From contig CAWAMR010000002.1 of the NCBI GenBank assembly GCA_963783095.1, positions 1,550,001 to 1,614,000 on the forward strand: a DNA stretch of 64,000 bases, given 5' to 3'. Positions 27,097 through 36,100 of the stretch are shown here, piece by piece. This stretch comes from CAWAMR01 sp963783095 (GTDB taxonomy: Bacteria > Planctomycetota > Planctomycetia > Gemmatales > Gemmataceae). Each line of letters opens with the position of its first letter. Position 1 is the stretch's first letter. The notes below the pieces were generated by a model, which did not search any database, had not been told where the DNA came from, and saw only the letters and a list, made by a program, of their open reading frames with translations. Made by a program: the position numbers and the translations under genes.

Positions 27097-28575
27097 GCAA
27101 AGCCACGGAACGGGTCTTTTTGGTCCGATGCGCCGGTACCGCATGGTCGATCGGATCCGCAGAGGGAAGTAGTAGCTTATGCGATTCGCCCGCATCAGGC
27201 GAAGCGCTACGCGGATTCGTTCCTGAACGTGCAAGGGAACACGCGCATAAAATCGCTCGATCAGTTCCTCGTCGGAATCTCCTTCGAGGACCGCCGCTTT
27301 CCATTCCCCGGGTATTGCGCCGGTACTCTTCGCCTTCGACGAATCCGGTCGCGATATTGAACGGCAAAAACGCGATCACTGCCAGACACAGCGCGATCGT
27401 TACGCGCCGGGATAGTGTTGTTCCACCATAAAGCAGCCACAGAAAATAGATCGCGGCCAAGGCCGGCCACATGATCCAGCCGTAACGCGAGGCCAAACCC
27501 ATGTTTGCCTCATTGCCAAACCCGGATCGACCCAGCCGATGCCGAAAGCCATCACCCCAATCGCACCCAGATACAAGAGTAAGCCAAGCGCGCGCGGCCG
27601 TTCTTCCGATTGTTTGATAAAAACACGGATGAGCCGGACCACCGATTCAAAACCAAGGATGGCAACGAGTAAGCCGAAGAGAGGCCAGAGACTTACAGGC
27701 TCCTCAAAACCGGACAGGGAAAAGCTTCCTCCCGCGCCGATGCCGAAGGCCATTGTCAAAGACTGTAGGGCAATACGCAGAGACGGCAATAACCCTGCGC
27801 TTTTGGGATGAAATTCGGGATGAACATAGCCGGCGTAATACAGGGCGATGAACCCGGGAACAAAGCCGACGATCGCCAAAAGAGCAGCAATCCTGGCCCA
27901 TCTGGTTCCCGGTTTTGTCGCACCGACAGAAGGTGTGTATGAGGAGCCAAGCAGCATCCAGAATACAATCGCCAAGAGCCAAAGCGCCAGGGGCGGACCA
28001 AAAGCCAGGCCGCCTGCGCCGCAGCCCAATAGCGGGATCAAAAGCAAGCCGACTTGTAAGCCGCGCTGGAAGAGATTGCCTCGGGAAGTCAGTAAGATCG
28101 CCCGCAGAATCAGGCCGGCAAACAGGGTGATGAGCATGAAACAGATTTGATAGCCCATCCGATAGTTTTCGAAGTGCCCCAAATGCAACAGCGACAGCGG
28201 AAAGAACGCATCGGACCAATGCAATCGGCCTCGAATTTGTCGAGCGGCTCGAATCATGCCCAAGGATAACAGCGCCAGACCGAATAAGCTGATGTAACAT
28301 CCCGTCCGAAAGTCATGTGTAATCTGAAACAAGGGGTAATAGAGCATCCGAGGCACGAGAAAGCGGTGCTCGTTATGCTGTTTCCAGAGCCAGGGCAAGG
28401 TGGGTTCTTCATCCAAGAGCGCCGGGACAAACTCCCATTCATCGATCAGCGGGCTATTGACCGCATAGCGCGCAATCCAGATGATTCCAAGCAGCACCAT
28501 AGAGGCCCAGGAGCCGAAGACAAACCAGATCGTTCGTCGCGCCAAACGAGCTTCGGCGAGATTATCGCTTGTCAT
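27013..28575 (-). pseudogene. Polytopic membrane protein (glycosyltransferase-like), split by frameshifts
   Basis: Main frame 28575 to about 27490 (MTSDNLAEARLARRTIWFVF) has around ten membrane helices with conserved-looking acidic/aromatic loops LIDEWEFVPALL and HRFLVPRMLYYPL, suggestive of a GT-C or oligosaccharide-type membrane enzyme. The protein then continues in the frame of ENMGLASRYGWIMWPALAAIYFLWLLYGGTTLSRRVTIALCLAV (to about 27310) and then in a third frame, LHVQERIRVALRLMRANRISYYFPLRIRSTMRYRR. The last frame runs through part of the AATCCCA repeat before stopping at 27013. Two frame changes; function uncertain. Confidence 0.6.
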
Positions 28576-28649
28576 TGGGCCTCCAGCCGGATAAGTTACG
28601 TGGATAGTTTTATTAGCGATCAATCCATCGAGTGGAAGGGATAAGCAAT

Positions 28650-28820
28650 ATGGTCGAGCGACGAATGGAGCTGGATCGGCGGTACCACCGTACGAAGAAG
28701 ATGCGCAAACTCAAGAGCAAACTGCAAACTGCTCAGGGCGCGGATCGCGAAAAAATTCTCTACAAGATAAAGATGCTCAGCCCATTCTGGACGGAGCCTG
28801 CCCCGGCAGCGAAGAAGTGA
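28650..28820 (+). CDS. Small basic DUF6800-like protein
   Basis: A 56-residue basic protein (VERRMELDRRYHRTKKMRKLKSKLQ ... REKILYKIKMLSPFW). The layout matches the short DUF6800 proteins typical of planctomycetes. Start ATG 28650 follows GGAAGGG. The TGA stop (28818-28820) is also the first unit of a hairpin repeat. Function unknown; the charge and small size would fit RNA or DNA binding, which is inference. Confidence 0.7.
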   Translation: MVERRMELDRRYHRTKKMRKLKSKLQTAQGADREKILYKIKMLSPFWTEPAPAAKK

Positions 28821-29030
28821 CAAGGCTTGAAAATGACAAGGTGACAAGGTGACAAGGTGACGAAACACGCAACAGGAATGGAAATTGTTTAGGCCAGATC
28901 AACATTCCTAGATATGCTCGATGATTGTCACCTTGTCACCTTGTCACCTTGTCACCTTGTCACCTTGTCACCTTGTCACCTTGTCACCTTGTCATTTCCA
29001 AGCCTTGTCACCCGGTCGCCTTGTCATCCT
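28817..29030. repeat. Intergenic hairpin, GACAAGGT family, copy C1
   Basis: Left arm 28817-28861, right arm 28926-29030 with ten or so inverted TTGTCACC units; 28817-28841 pairs with 28987-29011 with one mismatch. The TGA of the plus-strand gene (28818-28820) pairs exactly with the TCA (29008-29010) that is the stop of the minus-strand MFS gene. Confidence 0.92.
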
Positions 29031-30357
29031 TCGCCGGCGGATGGAAAAATGCTACCAGCAATACCGCCGCAATGAGCGCAGCGGCGCAAGGAACGATAAA
29101 TATCTCCTCAAAATTCCAGTTGATTGCTTTCCCTGATTTATCCACCCCAGTCTTGAACTCGTCCGAGAGGGCTGCGCTGACGAAATTGCTCAGAAACGGC
29201 CCGGCACCAAAGATCAAAAAGTTGAATAACCCCTGTGCACTGGCGCGAATGTCGTGGGGGAAATACTCATCGATGAAGATATACACCGTCGCAAAGAAAA
29301 ACGCGTAGCAAATCCCGTGCAGCAGGTTGACCAGAATGGCCAGTTCCGGCTGCGGATAGAAGGCAAAAACCGCGAATCGTCCAGCGTGTCCGAGAATCCC
29401 GATGACCATCGTGGTTCGCCAGCCTAGCCTTTTCAAGACATAGCCCAGGAAGGCCATGGTGGCGATCTCGGCGACTTGTCCGATGCTCATGATCGGCATC
29501 ACCCAGTTTCCAGGAATGTGGACCCCCAATTTCAGGTATGTCGCACACCAGTAGAAGTACATCTGGTGAATCGCTGCATCGATAAACGTCACCACGAACA
29601 AAACCAGCACGAATGGCTTGCGCAGGAGCCTCAATGCTTCAAGCCAGGCCAGTTTGTCCGCTCCCCCCGACCCAGCAGGTTTCGGCGGAGTGTTCGGTAA
29701 GGTCATGCTGAAAGCCGCCAGCAGCAATGCGGCAATCCCGGCGGTCATGAACGTGTAACTGGTCGCTTCGCGGAAGGCATCTCCCGTCTTGGGGGTTCCG
29801 AGCGCTGTTTTGAACCAACCCAGGAAACCGAGTTCACTCATGGGCGGGACTTTGCTCCAATCGACGAGAATAAACACGAACGGCCAGGCCGCTGCGATCC
29901 AGCCTATGGTTCCCCACAGTCGAATGGGTCCGAATTCTTTTTGCGGATCTTTGAGATGGGCAAATGCGATGGAGTTGACAATGGAGAGCGTCGGCACGTA
30001 GAAGAGCGTATGAATGCCCATCAGAATCAGAAACGGCCAAAACGGCGCGGAGCCGTTTTCCGGTTTCTGGATGAACGCCAGACCCAGAATAGCACCTCCA
30101 CCAATGAGCTGACTAAAGGCAAGGAACTTTTGTGCGGCGAAGTTGCGGTCGGCGAATTGGGTGCTGAAGAATAGTGCTACGAGAGCTGCAAGGTTGAACA
30201 TCCCGAAAATCCAGGGTAACTCTTTTGCACCGAATCCCAGGCTCGGAATGTAGTCAAACGAGAGCGGGAACCACGCGCCCCAGATAAAGAACTCGAGGAA
30301 CATCATCACGCACAGACGGAGCTTGAGTCCACCCGATGCGGCAACCGTATTCGACAT
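29008..30357 (-). CDS. MFS transporter, nucleoside:H+ symporter type
   Basis: A 449-residue polytopic carrier with about twelve membrane helices. MLEFFIWGAWFPLSFDYIPSLGF, FSTQFADRNFAAQKFLAFSQLIGGG, and GPIRLWGTIGWIAAAWPFVF resemble the NupG/XapB-type nucleoside:H+ symporters common in planctomycetes. The central cytoplasmic loop is short (GGADKL). The C-terminal residues DDKATG are encoded within a GACAAGGT repeat that also supplies the stop. Start ATG 30357 (MSNTVAASGG). Substrate is inferred from family. Confidence 0.82.
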   Translation of the reverse strand: MSNTVAASGGLKLRLCVMMFLEFFIWGAWFPLSFDYIPSLGFGAKELPWIFGMFNLAALVALFFSTQFADRNFAAQKFLAFSQLIGGGAILGLAFIQKPENGSAPFWPFLILMGIHTLFYVPTLSIVNSIAFAHLKDPQKEFGPIRLWGTIGWIAAAWPFVFILVDWSKVPPMSELGFLGWFKTALGTPKTGDAFREATSYTFMTAGIAALLLAAFSMTLPNTPPKPAGSGGADKLAWLEALRLLRKPFVLVLFVVTFIDAAIHQMYFYWCATYLKLGVHIPGNWVMPIMSIGQVAEIATMAFLGYVLKRLGWRTTMVIGILGHAGRFAVFAFYPQPELAILVNLLHGICYAFFFATVYIFIDEYFPHDIRASAQGLFNFLIFGAGPFLSNFVSAALSDEFKTGVDKSGKAINWNFEEIFIVPCAAALIAAVLLVAFFHPPAKDDKATG

Positions 30358-30441
30358 GAAGAGGCCACTCCCGTTGCAAGTCCAAGAAGAGGAAGATGAA
30401 GGGGAATGTTAAGCGAACTTGCCGGTAGGGGCAAGTCTCAG

Positions 30442-30561
30442 AAGATGACAAGGTGACATGGTGACAAGGTGACATGGTGACAATTAACCGGCGGATCGAA
30501 GCCGGATCAAGCGGTATTTCTCACCTTGTCACCTTGTCACCTTGTCACCTTGTCACCTTCA
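30442..30561. repeat. Intergenic hairpin, GACAAGGT family, copy C2
   Basis: Left arm of alternating GACAAGGT/GACATGGT units (30442-30482), right arm TCACCTTGTCACCTTGTCAC and onward (30519-30561). It lies in the divergent gap between the MFS gene and the ACT-domain gene, 40 bp before the latter's start, so it may be in its leader. Confidence 0.88.
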
Positions 30562-30600
30562 AGGGTATACTCGACTCAAGTTCAAACTTGAGGAGAATAC

Positions 30601-31092
30601 ATGAGTTTTGGCGGAGAATCGGGAACGGAATACGAAACAGCCCACGGGCGCGACTGGCCGAGCGTTCGGCAATTCAATGTCTTTTTGGCCAATCGCCTCG
30701 GCGCGCTCATGGACGTGGTTCGGCGCTTTGAGACGACCGACATACGGATTGTCTCGCTCATGGTGGTCGATTCCGCGGACTGCGCCATCATCCGAATGGT
30801 GCTCAGCGATCCGGAACGCGCCCGGGAAATCTTTGAACACGCCAAGCTTCCCATCACGGAAAGCGATCTGTTGGTGGTGAAACTGCCGGATGGCCAGCAG
30901 CCTTTGTTGCAGATCTGCAAGGTGCTGCTGTCGGCAGAAATCAGCATCGATTATGCGTATCCGCTGTTGATCGGCGTCGGTCCGGAAGGGAGCACAGCAG
31001 TGGCGCTGCACGTCGATGACCATGAAACGGCAGTGACGGTCTTGCAATCGAAGGGTTTTACCATCTTCACCGAAAATGATTTGAACTCGTGA
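30601..31092 (+). CDS. Tandem ACT-domain protein
   Basis: A 163-residue soluble protein. Residues 23-94 (FNVFLANRLGALMDVVRRFETTDIRIVSLMVVDSADCAIIRMVLSDPERAREIF) have the ACT-domain pattern; the second half (LLQICKVLLSAEISIDYAYPLLIGVGPEGSTAVALHVDDHETAVTVL) looks like a second ACT fold. These bind amino acids. No catalytic domain is present, so it is probably a stand-alone regulator, for example of acetolactate synthase. Start ATG 30601 with GAGGAG upstream. Followed by Uma2 12 bp downstream. Confidence 0.8.
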   Translation: MSFGGESGTEYETAHGRDWPSVRQFNVFLANRLGALMDVVRRFETTDIRIVSLMVVDSADCAIIRMVLSDPERAREIFEHAKLPITESDLLVVKLPDGQQPLLQICKVLLSAEISIDYAYPLLIGVGPEGSTAVALHVDDHETAVTVLQSKGFTIFTENDLNS

Positions 31093-31104
31093 GAGGAGAG
31101 GAAG

Positions 31105-31728
31105 ATGACGACGGCCACTTTAGCTTCACCGACGAGGACGAATGGTGTCTCGGACATTCCGGACCTTCCCATCTGGCGTTTGAGCGTCTCGGCTTATCAC
31201 GCGATGATCGATAGTGGCATCTTGGGGAGTGATGACCCCGTCGAGTTGCTGGAAGGATGGTTGGTAACCAAAATGTCGAAAAATCCTCCCCATCGAGTGG
31301 CGACCGGCCTAATTCACGATGCCTTGTTGGCGATTCTTCCACCCAATTGGTTTTTCGATGTTCAAGATCCCGTGACTACGGATGATAGCGAACCGGAACC
31401 CGATCTGTCGCTGATTCGAGGGACTCGAAGACAATACACGCAAGGCCACCCGATTGCCTCGGACACAGCGCTGGTGATTGAAGTCTCGGATACTACGCTC
31501 TATCGGGATCGCGGTACAAAGAAACGCATCTACGCCAGGGCTGGTTTTCCGGAATACTGGATCGTTAATCTGAATGACGAGATGATCGAGGTATATACCC
31601 TTCCGAGTGGACCGACGAGCGATCCGGACTATGGAAACCGGCAGGATTACGGAGCCGTCGATACAATTCCGTTGGTACTCGATGGTGTTGAAGTAGGGCG
31701 AATCGCCGTGAAAGATGTGTTGCCGTGA
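31105..31728 (+). CDS. Uma2-family endonuclease-like protein (DUF820)
   Basis: A 207-residue protein with the Uma2 restriction-endonuclease-like fold: VELLEGWLVTKMSKNPPHR, EPEPDLSLIRG, and LVIEVSDTTLYRDRGTKKRIYARAGFPEYWIVNL, giving the D-x(n)-E-x-K set (the ExSD...K core). Members are numerous in cyanobacteria and planctomycetes and their biological task is unknown. Start ATG 31105 follows GAGAGGAGAGGA. Stop at 31726-31728 is 27 bp before the next gene, likely one transcript. Confidence 0.9.
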   Translation: MTTATLASPTRTNGVSDIPDLPIWRLSVSAYHAMIDSGILGSDDPVELLEGWLVTKMSKNPPHRVATGLIHDALLAILPPNWFFDVQDPVTTDDSEPEPDLSLIRGTRRQYTQGHPIASDTALVIEVSDTTLYRDRGTKKRIYARAGFPEYWIVNLNDEMIEVYTLPSGPTSDPDYGNRQDYGAVDTIPLVLDGVEVGRIAVKDVLP

Positions 31729-31755
31729 GTAAAACGAGCAAAAGTGGAGATCGAG

Positions 31756-32232
31756 ATGAACATTCATTTCCCCGAAAATCGAGACGTGGATGCGTGGCAA
31801 CTTGCTATCTGGAACCTGCCCGAGGATGATGTATCCCGTCCCCAGAAGCTGCAATTGATGCTGATGCTGGACGCCGGATTTAATGAGTTCGATCCATTCG
31901 TTGTCGTTCGAGACTTACTTCAGAATCGGCATCTTTGGCAAGGTGTCGTGATGGAACGGAGCTTTCCGGTCCCGGAACAATTTCAATCGAAACCCTATCC
32001 TATCTGCAAGATGGCAACGGATTTGATCAGCCTGCGCGATATCGGGCGTCATTGGAATGTGGACTCGCTCTACATCCTGACCAGTGAAGGAAAAGAGGCT
32101 GACTGGCAGCGGGTTTGTCAAAGCTGGCGCGTGGATGAGATGGATTACATCGTCGAACCGGAGGCCGGTCAACTCCTCGGCGTATATGCTCATGGTTTGA
32201 AATGGAAGATATTGCGGCTATGGTGGGATTGA
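31756..32232 (+). CDS. Hypothetical protein downstream of Uma2
   Basis: A 158-residue soluble protein rich in aromatic residues (WQLAIWNLPEDDVSRPQKLQLMLMLDAGFNEFDPFVVVRDLLQNRHLW). No family recognised. The start ATG 31756 has a GTGGAG site seven bases before it; the GTG itself (31744) is an alternative start. Probably co-transcribed with the ACT-domain and Uma2 genes. The pairing may be functional, but there is no sequence signature of a toxin or antitoxin. Confidence 0.6.
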   Translation: MNIHFPENRDVDAWQLAIWNLPEDDVSRPQKLQLMLMLDAGFNEFDPFVVVRDLLQNRHLWQGVVMERSFPVPEQFQSKPYPICKMATDLISLRDIGRHWNVDSLYILTSEGKEADWQRVCQSWRVDEMDYIVEPEAGQLLGVYAHGLKWKILRLWWD

Positions 32233-32292
32233 AAGAGTTGGGCGAAACTCAATCCGATCACCCAAATAGGAGGCATGGAAGACTCCGAAGAT

Positions 32293-32772
32293 TCATGATC
32301 CCGCATGAGCCGCCTTGTACATATTCAACGTCAAATGAGCCTGACCCTGATGATGGGCCTCGTGCCACGCCAGAACACGAACCCATTCCTCATACGGCCA
32401 CGGGGCCGATTCCTGTGGCTTCACGGTCCAATCCTTGACTGTTGCAAGATGGGCCAACACCGCTGCCCGGCGCTCCGATAAATACCGGCGAATCTCTTCC
32501 ACGCTGGGGATGTTGTCGTCCGGAGTGCTGCCGTTGCCGAAACGTGCGGTATTCCCCGGCTTGGTCGGCTCGCCGGCAACCACCCGCCCGCCGAGATGCC
32601 GGTCGTCCGTCGCAGCAATGTGCATGAGTTGCCAGCCGATATGCGCCCGGCCCGGTCCCGGCCGCCAGCCAAGAACTGCCGAGGGATTCGGAAGTTTGGT
32701 GATAGTATCCAGCAGGCCCAGAGTTCGTTTCCGGCAAAATTCCAGGAGTGTGGTCGCTTCGATCAGCGTCAT
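32293..32772 (-). CDS. DinB-family protein
   Basis: A 159-residue four-helix-bundle DinB-like protein. It has the three-histidine metal set: H in AHIGWQLMHIAATDDRHLGG, then late HEAHHQGQAHLTLNMY. DinB proteins include thiol-dependent transferases and DNA-damage-induced proteins of unknown chemistry. The start at 32772 (MTLIEATTLLEF) has TTGGAG at -11; an ATG at 32826 gives a longer N-terminus of low quality. Convergent with the previous gene. Confidence 0.82.
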   Translation of the reverse strand: MTLIEATTLLEFCRKRTLGLLDTITKLPNPSAVLGWRPGPGRAHIGWQLMHIAATDDRHLGGRVVAGEPTKPGNTARFGNGSTPDDNIPSVEEIRRYLSERRAAVLAHLATVKDWTVKPQESAPWPYEEWVRVLAWHEAHHQGQAHLTLNMYKAAHAGS

Positions 32773-32973
32773 AGCTGATTCTCCAAGGGAAGTGGGAAGC
32801 AATGGAGTCATTTCGCTCTCCATTTTTCGTATCGATTTTTGATCGAAAAAGTAGGAATTTTGCTGGTAATGGGTGAGTTGGGATGATACCTTCATAAATC
32901 AAAGCAAAATAACGCCACATGTTATTTGGCAATCTCGGTATTATCGTTTCCCTATGTTTCTGGAGAACCTATC

Positions 32974-34290
32974 GTGGCATCCCCTCGCGTTTGTCCAGAG
33001 TGCGACGCTTCCTTGCGTTCTGCACGCCCACAATCCAATGGCAAGATTCGTTGTCCTGAGTGCTCGCGCCTGATCACCGTTTCGGACGATGATGACGATG
33101 ACGATGATCGGACCTCGAAATCGCAACGCAGTCGATCCTCGAGTCGATCGTCGCGCCGGAAGCAAAAATCGATGGCGACGCCCATCATCATTGGAAGCGT
33201 CGCAGGGGTGCTCTTGCTCGGCACTATCATCGGGATCTATTACGCGACCAAGAAGTCATCCTCCAGCAAATCGACGGAGTCGGCTTCGACTACGACCAAA
33301 ACGCCCGATTCGACCGCAACGAATTACACTCCGCCACGCACGAACATTTCGAATCCACCGGCGAATCGGCCGACAAATCCACCGGCAAATCCGGTTGCGA
33401 ATCAAAACCAAAACCCGGTCGGCTGGAAGCAATACATTCGGGCTGGAACTGCCGATGCACTTCCGCTACAGGAATTGAAAGCCGCCAGCGTTTACGTCAA
33501 AGGGATGGCAGGATCGCGCGGTGCCACAGGCAGTGGTTTTGTAGTGGAAGCTGAAGGCAACACGGCTTATATTGTCACGAATCACCATGTCGTTACCGAC
33601 GGCAAGGTCGCGGTATTGAAGCAAGACCCATCGGCCGCCTTGGTACAAAATCCTTTCCCCGGCCAGCCGACTTTCCCCGGCCAACCGAGATTCCCCGGCC
33701 AACCGAAGTTCCCGAACCAGCCGAAATTCCCTCGGACACCGGTTATTATCGTTCCCAAGCGTCCATTTCCGGGCGTTGGCCCTGGGATTCAACCAACCGA
33801 GCCAAGTGGAACGGGCTTGCCGTATCCGGATCTCTCCGTCGTTTTCCGCAGCGGCACGCCCCAGGAACAAACCGTGAAGGCAGCGATTGTCGCAGACGAT
33901 GCAGAAGCTGACTTGGCGGTATTGAAGGTTACCGGGGTGCTCGATGTTCCCAGTCCGATCGCTCACAAGCAGCCGCCCCCACTCGTGGAAACTATGGAGG
34001 TTGTCGCTTTGGGTTTCCCGTTCGGCTCTCTGCTCGATACGAACAATCCCAACCCGGCTATCACAGTAACCAAGGGTGCTGTGACGAGCATCCGCTTCGA
34101 CAAACAGAATCAATTGGATACGGTTCAGATCGATGCCGATCTGAACCCCGGCAATAGCGGTGGTCCCATCGTTGACAAGAACGGGAATTTAGTAGGTGTG
34201 GCAGTGGCCAAGATCAAGAATTCGCGCATTGGCTTGGCCATACCTGTCCAGAAGTTGAATATCCTACTTCAGAACGGCAAAGTGAAGTAA
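32974..34290 (+). CDS. Trypsin-like serine protease with N-terminal zinc ribbon and membrane helix
   Basis: A 438-residue Deg/HtrA-like protease. Residues 1-35 hold a zinc ribbon (CPECDASLRSARPQSNGKIRCPEC); then an Asp run and an Arg/Ser-rich linker; a membrane helix (MATPIIIGSVAGVLLLGTIIGIYY); a Thr/Pro/Asn-rich stalk; and a chymotrypsin-like domain with NHHVV (His), DLAVLKV (Asp) and GNSGGP (Ser). An insert with tandem FPGQP units (18-nt period, about 33655-33740) lies between the His and Asp. No PDZ domain. GTG start 32974 follows TGGAGAAC; the open frame extends 48 bp upstream from a TTG. Confidence 0.83.
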   Translation: MASPRVCPECDASLRSARPQSNGKIRCPECSRLITVSDDDDDDDDRTSKSQRSRSSSRSSRRKQKSMATPIIIGSVAGVLLLGTIIGIYYATKKSSSSKSTESASTTTKTPDSTATNYTPPRTNISNPPANRPTNPPANPVANQNQNPVGWKQYIRAGTADALPLQELKAASVYVKGMAGSRGATGSGFVVEAEGNTAYIVTNHHVVTDGKVAVLKQDPSAALVQNPFPGQPTFPGQPRFPGQPKFPNQPKFPRTPVIIVPKRPFPGVGPGIQPTEPSGTGLPYPDLSVVFRSGTPQEQTVKAAIVADDAEADLAVLKVTGVLDVPSPIAHKQPPPLVETMEVVALGFPFGSLLDTNNPNPAITVTKGAVTSIRFDKQNQLDTVQIDADLNPGNSGGPIVDKNGNLVGVAVAKIKNSRIGLAIPVQKLNILLQNGKVK

Positions 34291-34317
34291 GAAGTACGCT
34301 GGAAGTCAACACGACAG

Positions 34318-34359
34318 AGGCCAGGAAGAATCCGCCGATTCTCCTGGCCTGTGTCTTTT
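34318..34359. terminator. Bidirectional terminator-like hairpin
   Basis: AGGCCAGGAAGAATC (34318-34332) pairs with GATTCTCCTGGCCT (34337-34350) with one bulge, followed by GTGTCTTTTG. It sits between the convergent protease and TIGR03000-like genes. Confidence 0.6.
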
Positions 34360-34377
34360 GTTCTGGCTGAAAACTAT

Positions 34378-34956
34378 TTATGACTCTCCGCCGGTTGGTT
34401 TCGGGATTGGCTTTTTCGATTGCGGATCCGGCGGTAGAGCAATGTACAAGATACCCAGACGCTCACCTGCCATCAATTCGATTCGATCTTTCTGCTCGAT
34501 AAGTTCTCCGTTCTCCACCCAGGTGACCCGCACTTCAAAAGCGAAGCGGCTGCCAATCGGCAAAGGCGGCGATTGAAAAATCCTTTTCCCGACAAAGCCG
34601 TCGTACTTTTTCCCTTGCAGCCAGACAACTGCGCCGAAGGGTACTTGAAGTGAGATCTGCGCGGTCGCGTAAACTCGCTCATCCAACCTGACGGGATACG
34701 GGCGCGTTGGGATATTGTACCTGGCTTGAAGGACCGGGGTGTCCCAGCCGAGCGCAGGGAAATAGCTGAAGCCGCCGGCAGAAAAATGAGGTGGCGCTCC
34801 CGGCCCCCGGCCGATTGGAGACTGGTTGAGCCGGGTGTCGGGCATCGGAGAAAACGGGTAGGGGCGAATGACGATTGGTGCGTCGGGAGTCAATGACTGC
34901 GCTTTAGCGAATGACGGGGTCGCAACGAGAACGAATACAGCGGTGGTGAGAATCAT
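34378..34956 (-). CDS. Exported TIGR03000-like domain protein
   Basis: A 192-residue protein with a signal peptide (MILTTAVFVLVATPSFAKAQ). After a Pro-rich region with repeated RPYP comes ATAQISLQVPFGAVVWLQGKKYDGFVGKRIFQSPPLPIGSRFAFEVRVTWVENGELIEQKDRIELMAGERLGI, which has the beta-strand layout of the planctomycete-specific TIGR03000 domain. Function unknown; cell-envelope location is inferred. I use ATG 34956 because it starts the signal peptide and has GGAG at -14. Confidence 0.7.
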   Translation of the reverse strand: MILTTAVFVLVATPSFAKAQSLTPDAPIVIRPYPFSPMPDTRLNQSPIGRGPGAPPHFSAGGFSYFPALGWDTPVLQARYNIPTRPYPVRLDERVYATAQISLQVPFGAVVWLQGKKYDGFVGKRIFQSPPLPIGSRFAFEVRVTWVENGELIEQKDRIELMAGERLGILYIALPPDPQSKKPIPKPTGGES

Positions 34957-35028
34957 GGTGGCTTGGCTCCGATCATTTTTTCTTACGCAGGCTTGCACCG
35001 CCTCACCGCTGCTGCTGAATCGCACAAC

Positions 35029-35325
35029 TCAATTCTCACTGAAATCGAATTTCATCGCTTCACGTCCGAGAGGATCGGCAAGGAATTTTTTGTGGCAAAT
35101 AGGACATAGGTCGTATCGAAGTTTTTTGAAAGTCGGAGCCGGTTCGACGTCCGCTCCTTCCTCGGCCAGGAGTTGACTGATTTCGTCGAGATGGTCGGAG
35201 TCGAGATCGTCTTCGATGAGTTCGGCAGAGTCGTTCGCCGCGAAGACCTCCATTTTGACCACATATCGGCAGCCGGTGCCCGTTGACAGATCCTTCCCGC
35301 AGAAATCACACGAAAAATGCATCAT
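35029..35325 (-). CDS. Small zinc-binding protein (CxxC pair)
   Basis: A 98-residue protein with two cysteine pairs, CDFCGKDL near the N-terminus and CPICHKKF at the C-terminus, separated by an acidic segment (EDDLDSDHLDEISQLLAEEGADVE). This four-Cys arrangement could bind zinc like a treble-clef or rubredoxin-like knuckle. Similar short proteins occur in planctomycetes, but the function is unknown. Start at 35325 (MMHFSCDFCG); further upstream codons are without a ribosome site. Confidence 0.65.
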   Translation of the reverse strand: MMHFSCDFCGKDLSTGTGCRYVVKMEVFAANDSAELIEDDLDSDHLDEISQLLAEEGADVEPAPTFKKLRYDLCPICHKKFLADPLGREAMKFDFSEN

Positions 35326-35868
35326 TGCCACACCACTTTCTATCGCCCCGCGATGATTCCGAACGGAGAGAGCGTTTCGGTGTTCATTGGCGGGTAGCGG
35401 TACCCGATGGACCGGGTCGATTCTTGAGATGTCGGTTTTGAGACCCGACGCCAACTCTCTCAACTATTCACACTATACCATCCGTCGCAGGTTTTGAGGG
35501 CGATGTCAAGTTGATTTCTACCGGATGTATTAGTTTTACCGAAAGTACCGGCGCGTGTCAATTGATAAACGCTTTAACATATGTGGATGCAATTTCGAAT
35601 AAGGCGTCGAGTGAAGTTTACAAAATCGTTGTAACTCTTACGACGCGCACGCCTCGGGCTGCGAAGGTTTTCCACGCGAACTCTCTATCCGGCAAGGACT
35701 TGGCACGAATCGTTCGGGAAGGCAGTGAGTGGCACAGCGCTTGCAATAAGAAAAATGCAACCCCAAAAATCACGCACTTCGGGTCGGAAATCGAATGAGG
35801 GGACGTTCGGATTTGCGACTCGGCCTTTTTTTGTCCCAACCGCTGCCGGCAAGACGGAGAATACACTC
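35326..35868. other. Gene-free stretch before the small helical protein
   Basis: About 540 bp. A 95-codon plus-strand frame at 35511-35798 has irregular composition and no ribosome site, so I do not call it. No hairpin of the listed families. This region may hold a promoter for the gene at 35869; nothing definite is seen. Confidence 0.4.
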
Positions 35869-36075
35869 ATGACACAACGTGAATCTCACCAACTGTGGCT
35901 CAAGGATATCCTCGAACAACTTCGGGAAAGCCAGGAACAACTCGACTGGACGGAAGATCCGTCCTCTGCCCGACTCGTGTTGGAAAGGATGATGCGCGAC
36001 TTGGATAGCGGCCGACGGGTGTGCGAGGCGATCAAGGCGCGCCTGGAGCAGCGTCTGGCGCTGGTCCAATGGTAG
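35869..36075 (+). CDS. Small helical protein of unknown function
   Basis: A 68-residue charged helical protein (LWLKDILEQLRESQEQLDWTEDPSSARLVLERMMRDLDSGRRVCEAIKARLEQR). ATG 35869 follows ACGGAGA. It looks like a coiled coil throughout. No family recognised; codon use is like the neighbours. Confidence 0.6.
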   Translation: MTQRESHQLWLKDILEQLRESQEQLDWTEDPSSARLVLERMMRDLDSGRRVCEAIKARLEQRLALVQW

Positions 36076-36100
36076 TGCTTTGTCACGGTGTCGCGGACTT

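Noticed and set aside
35511..35798. 95-codon plus-strand frame
   Set aside because: Unusual composition without family, ribosome site or codon preference.
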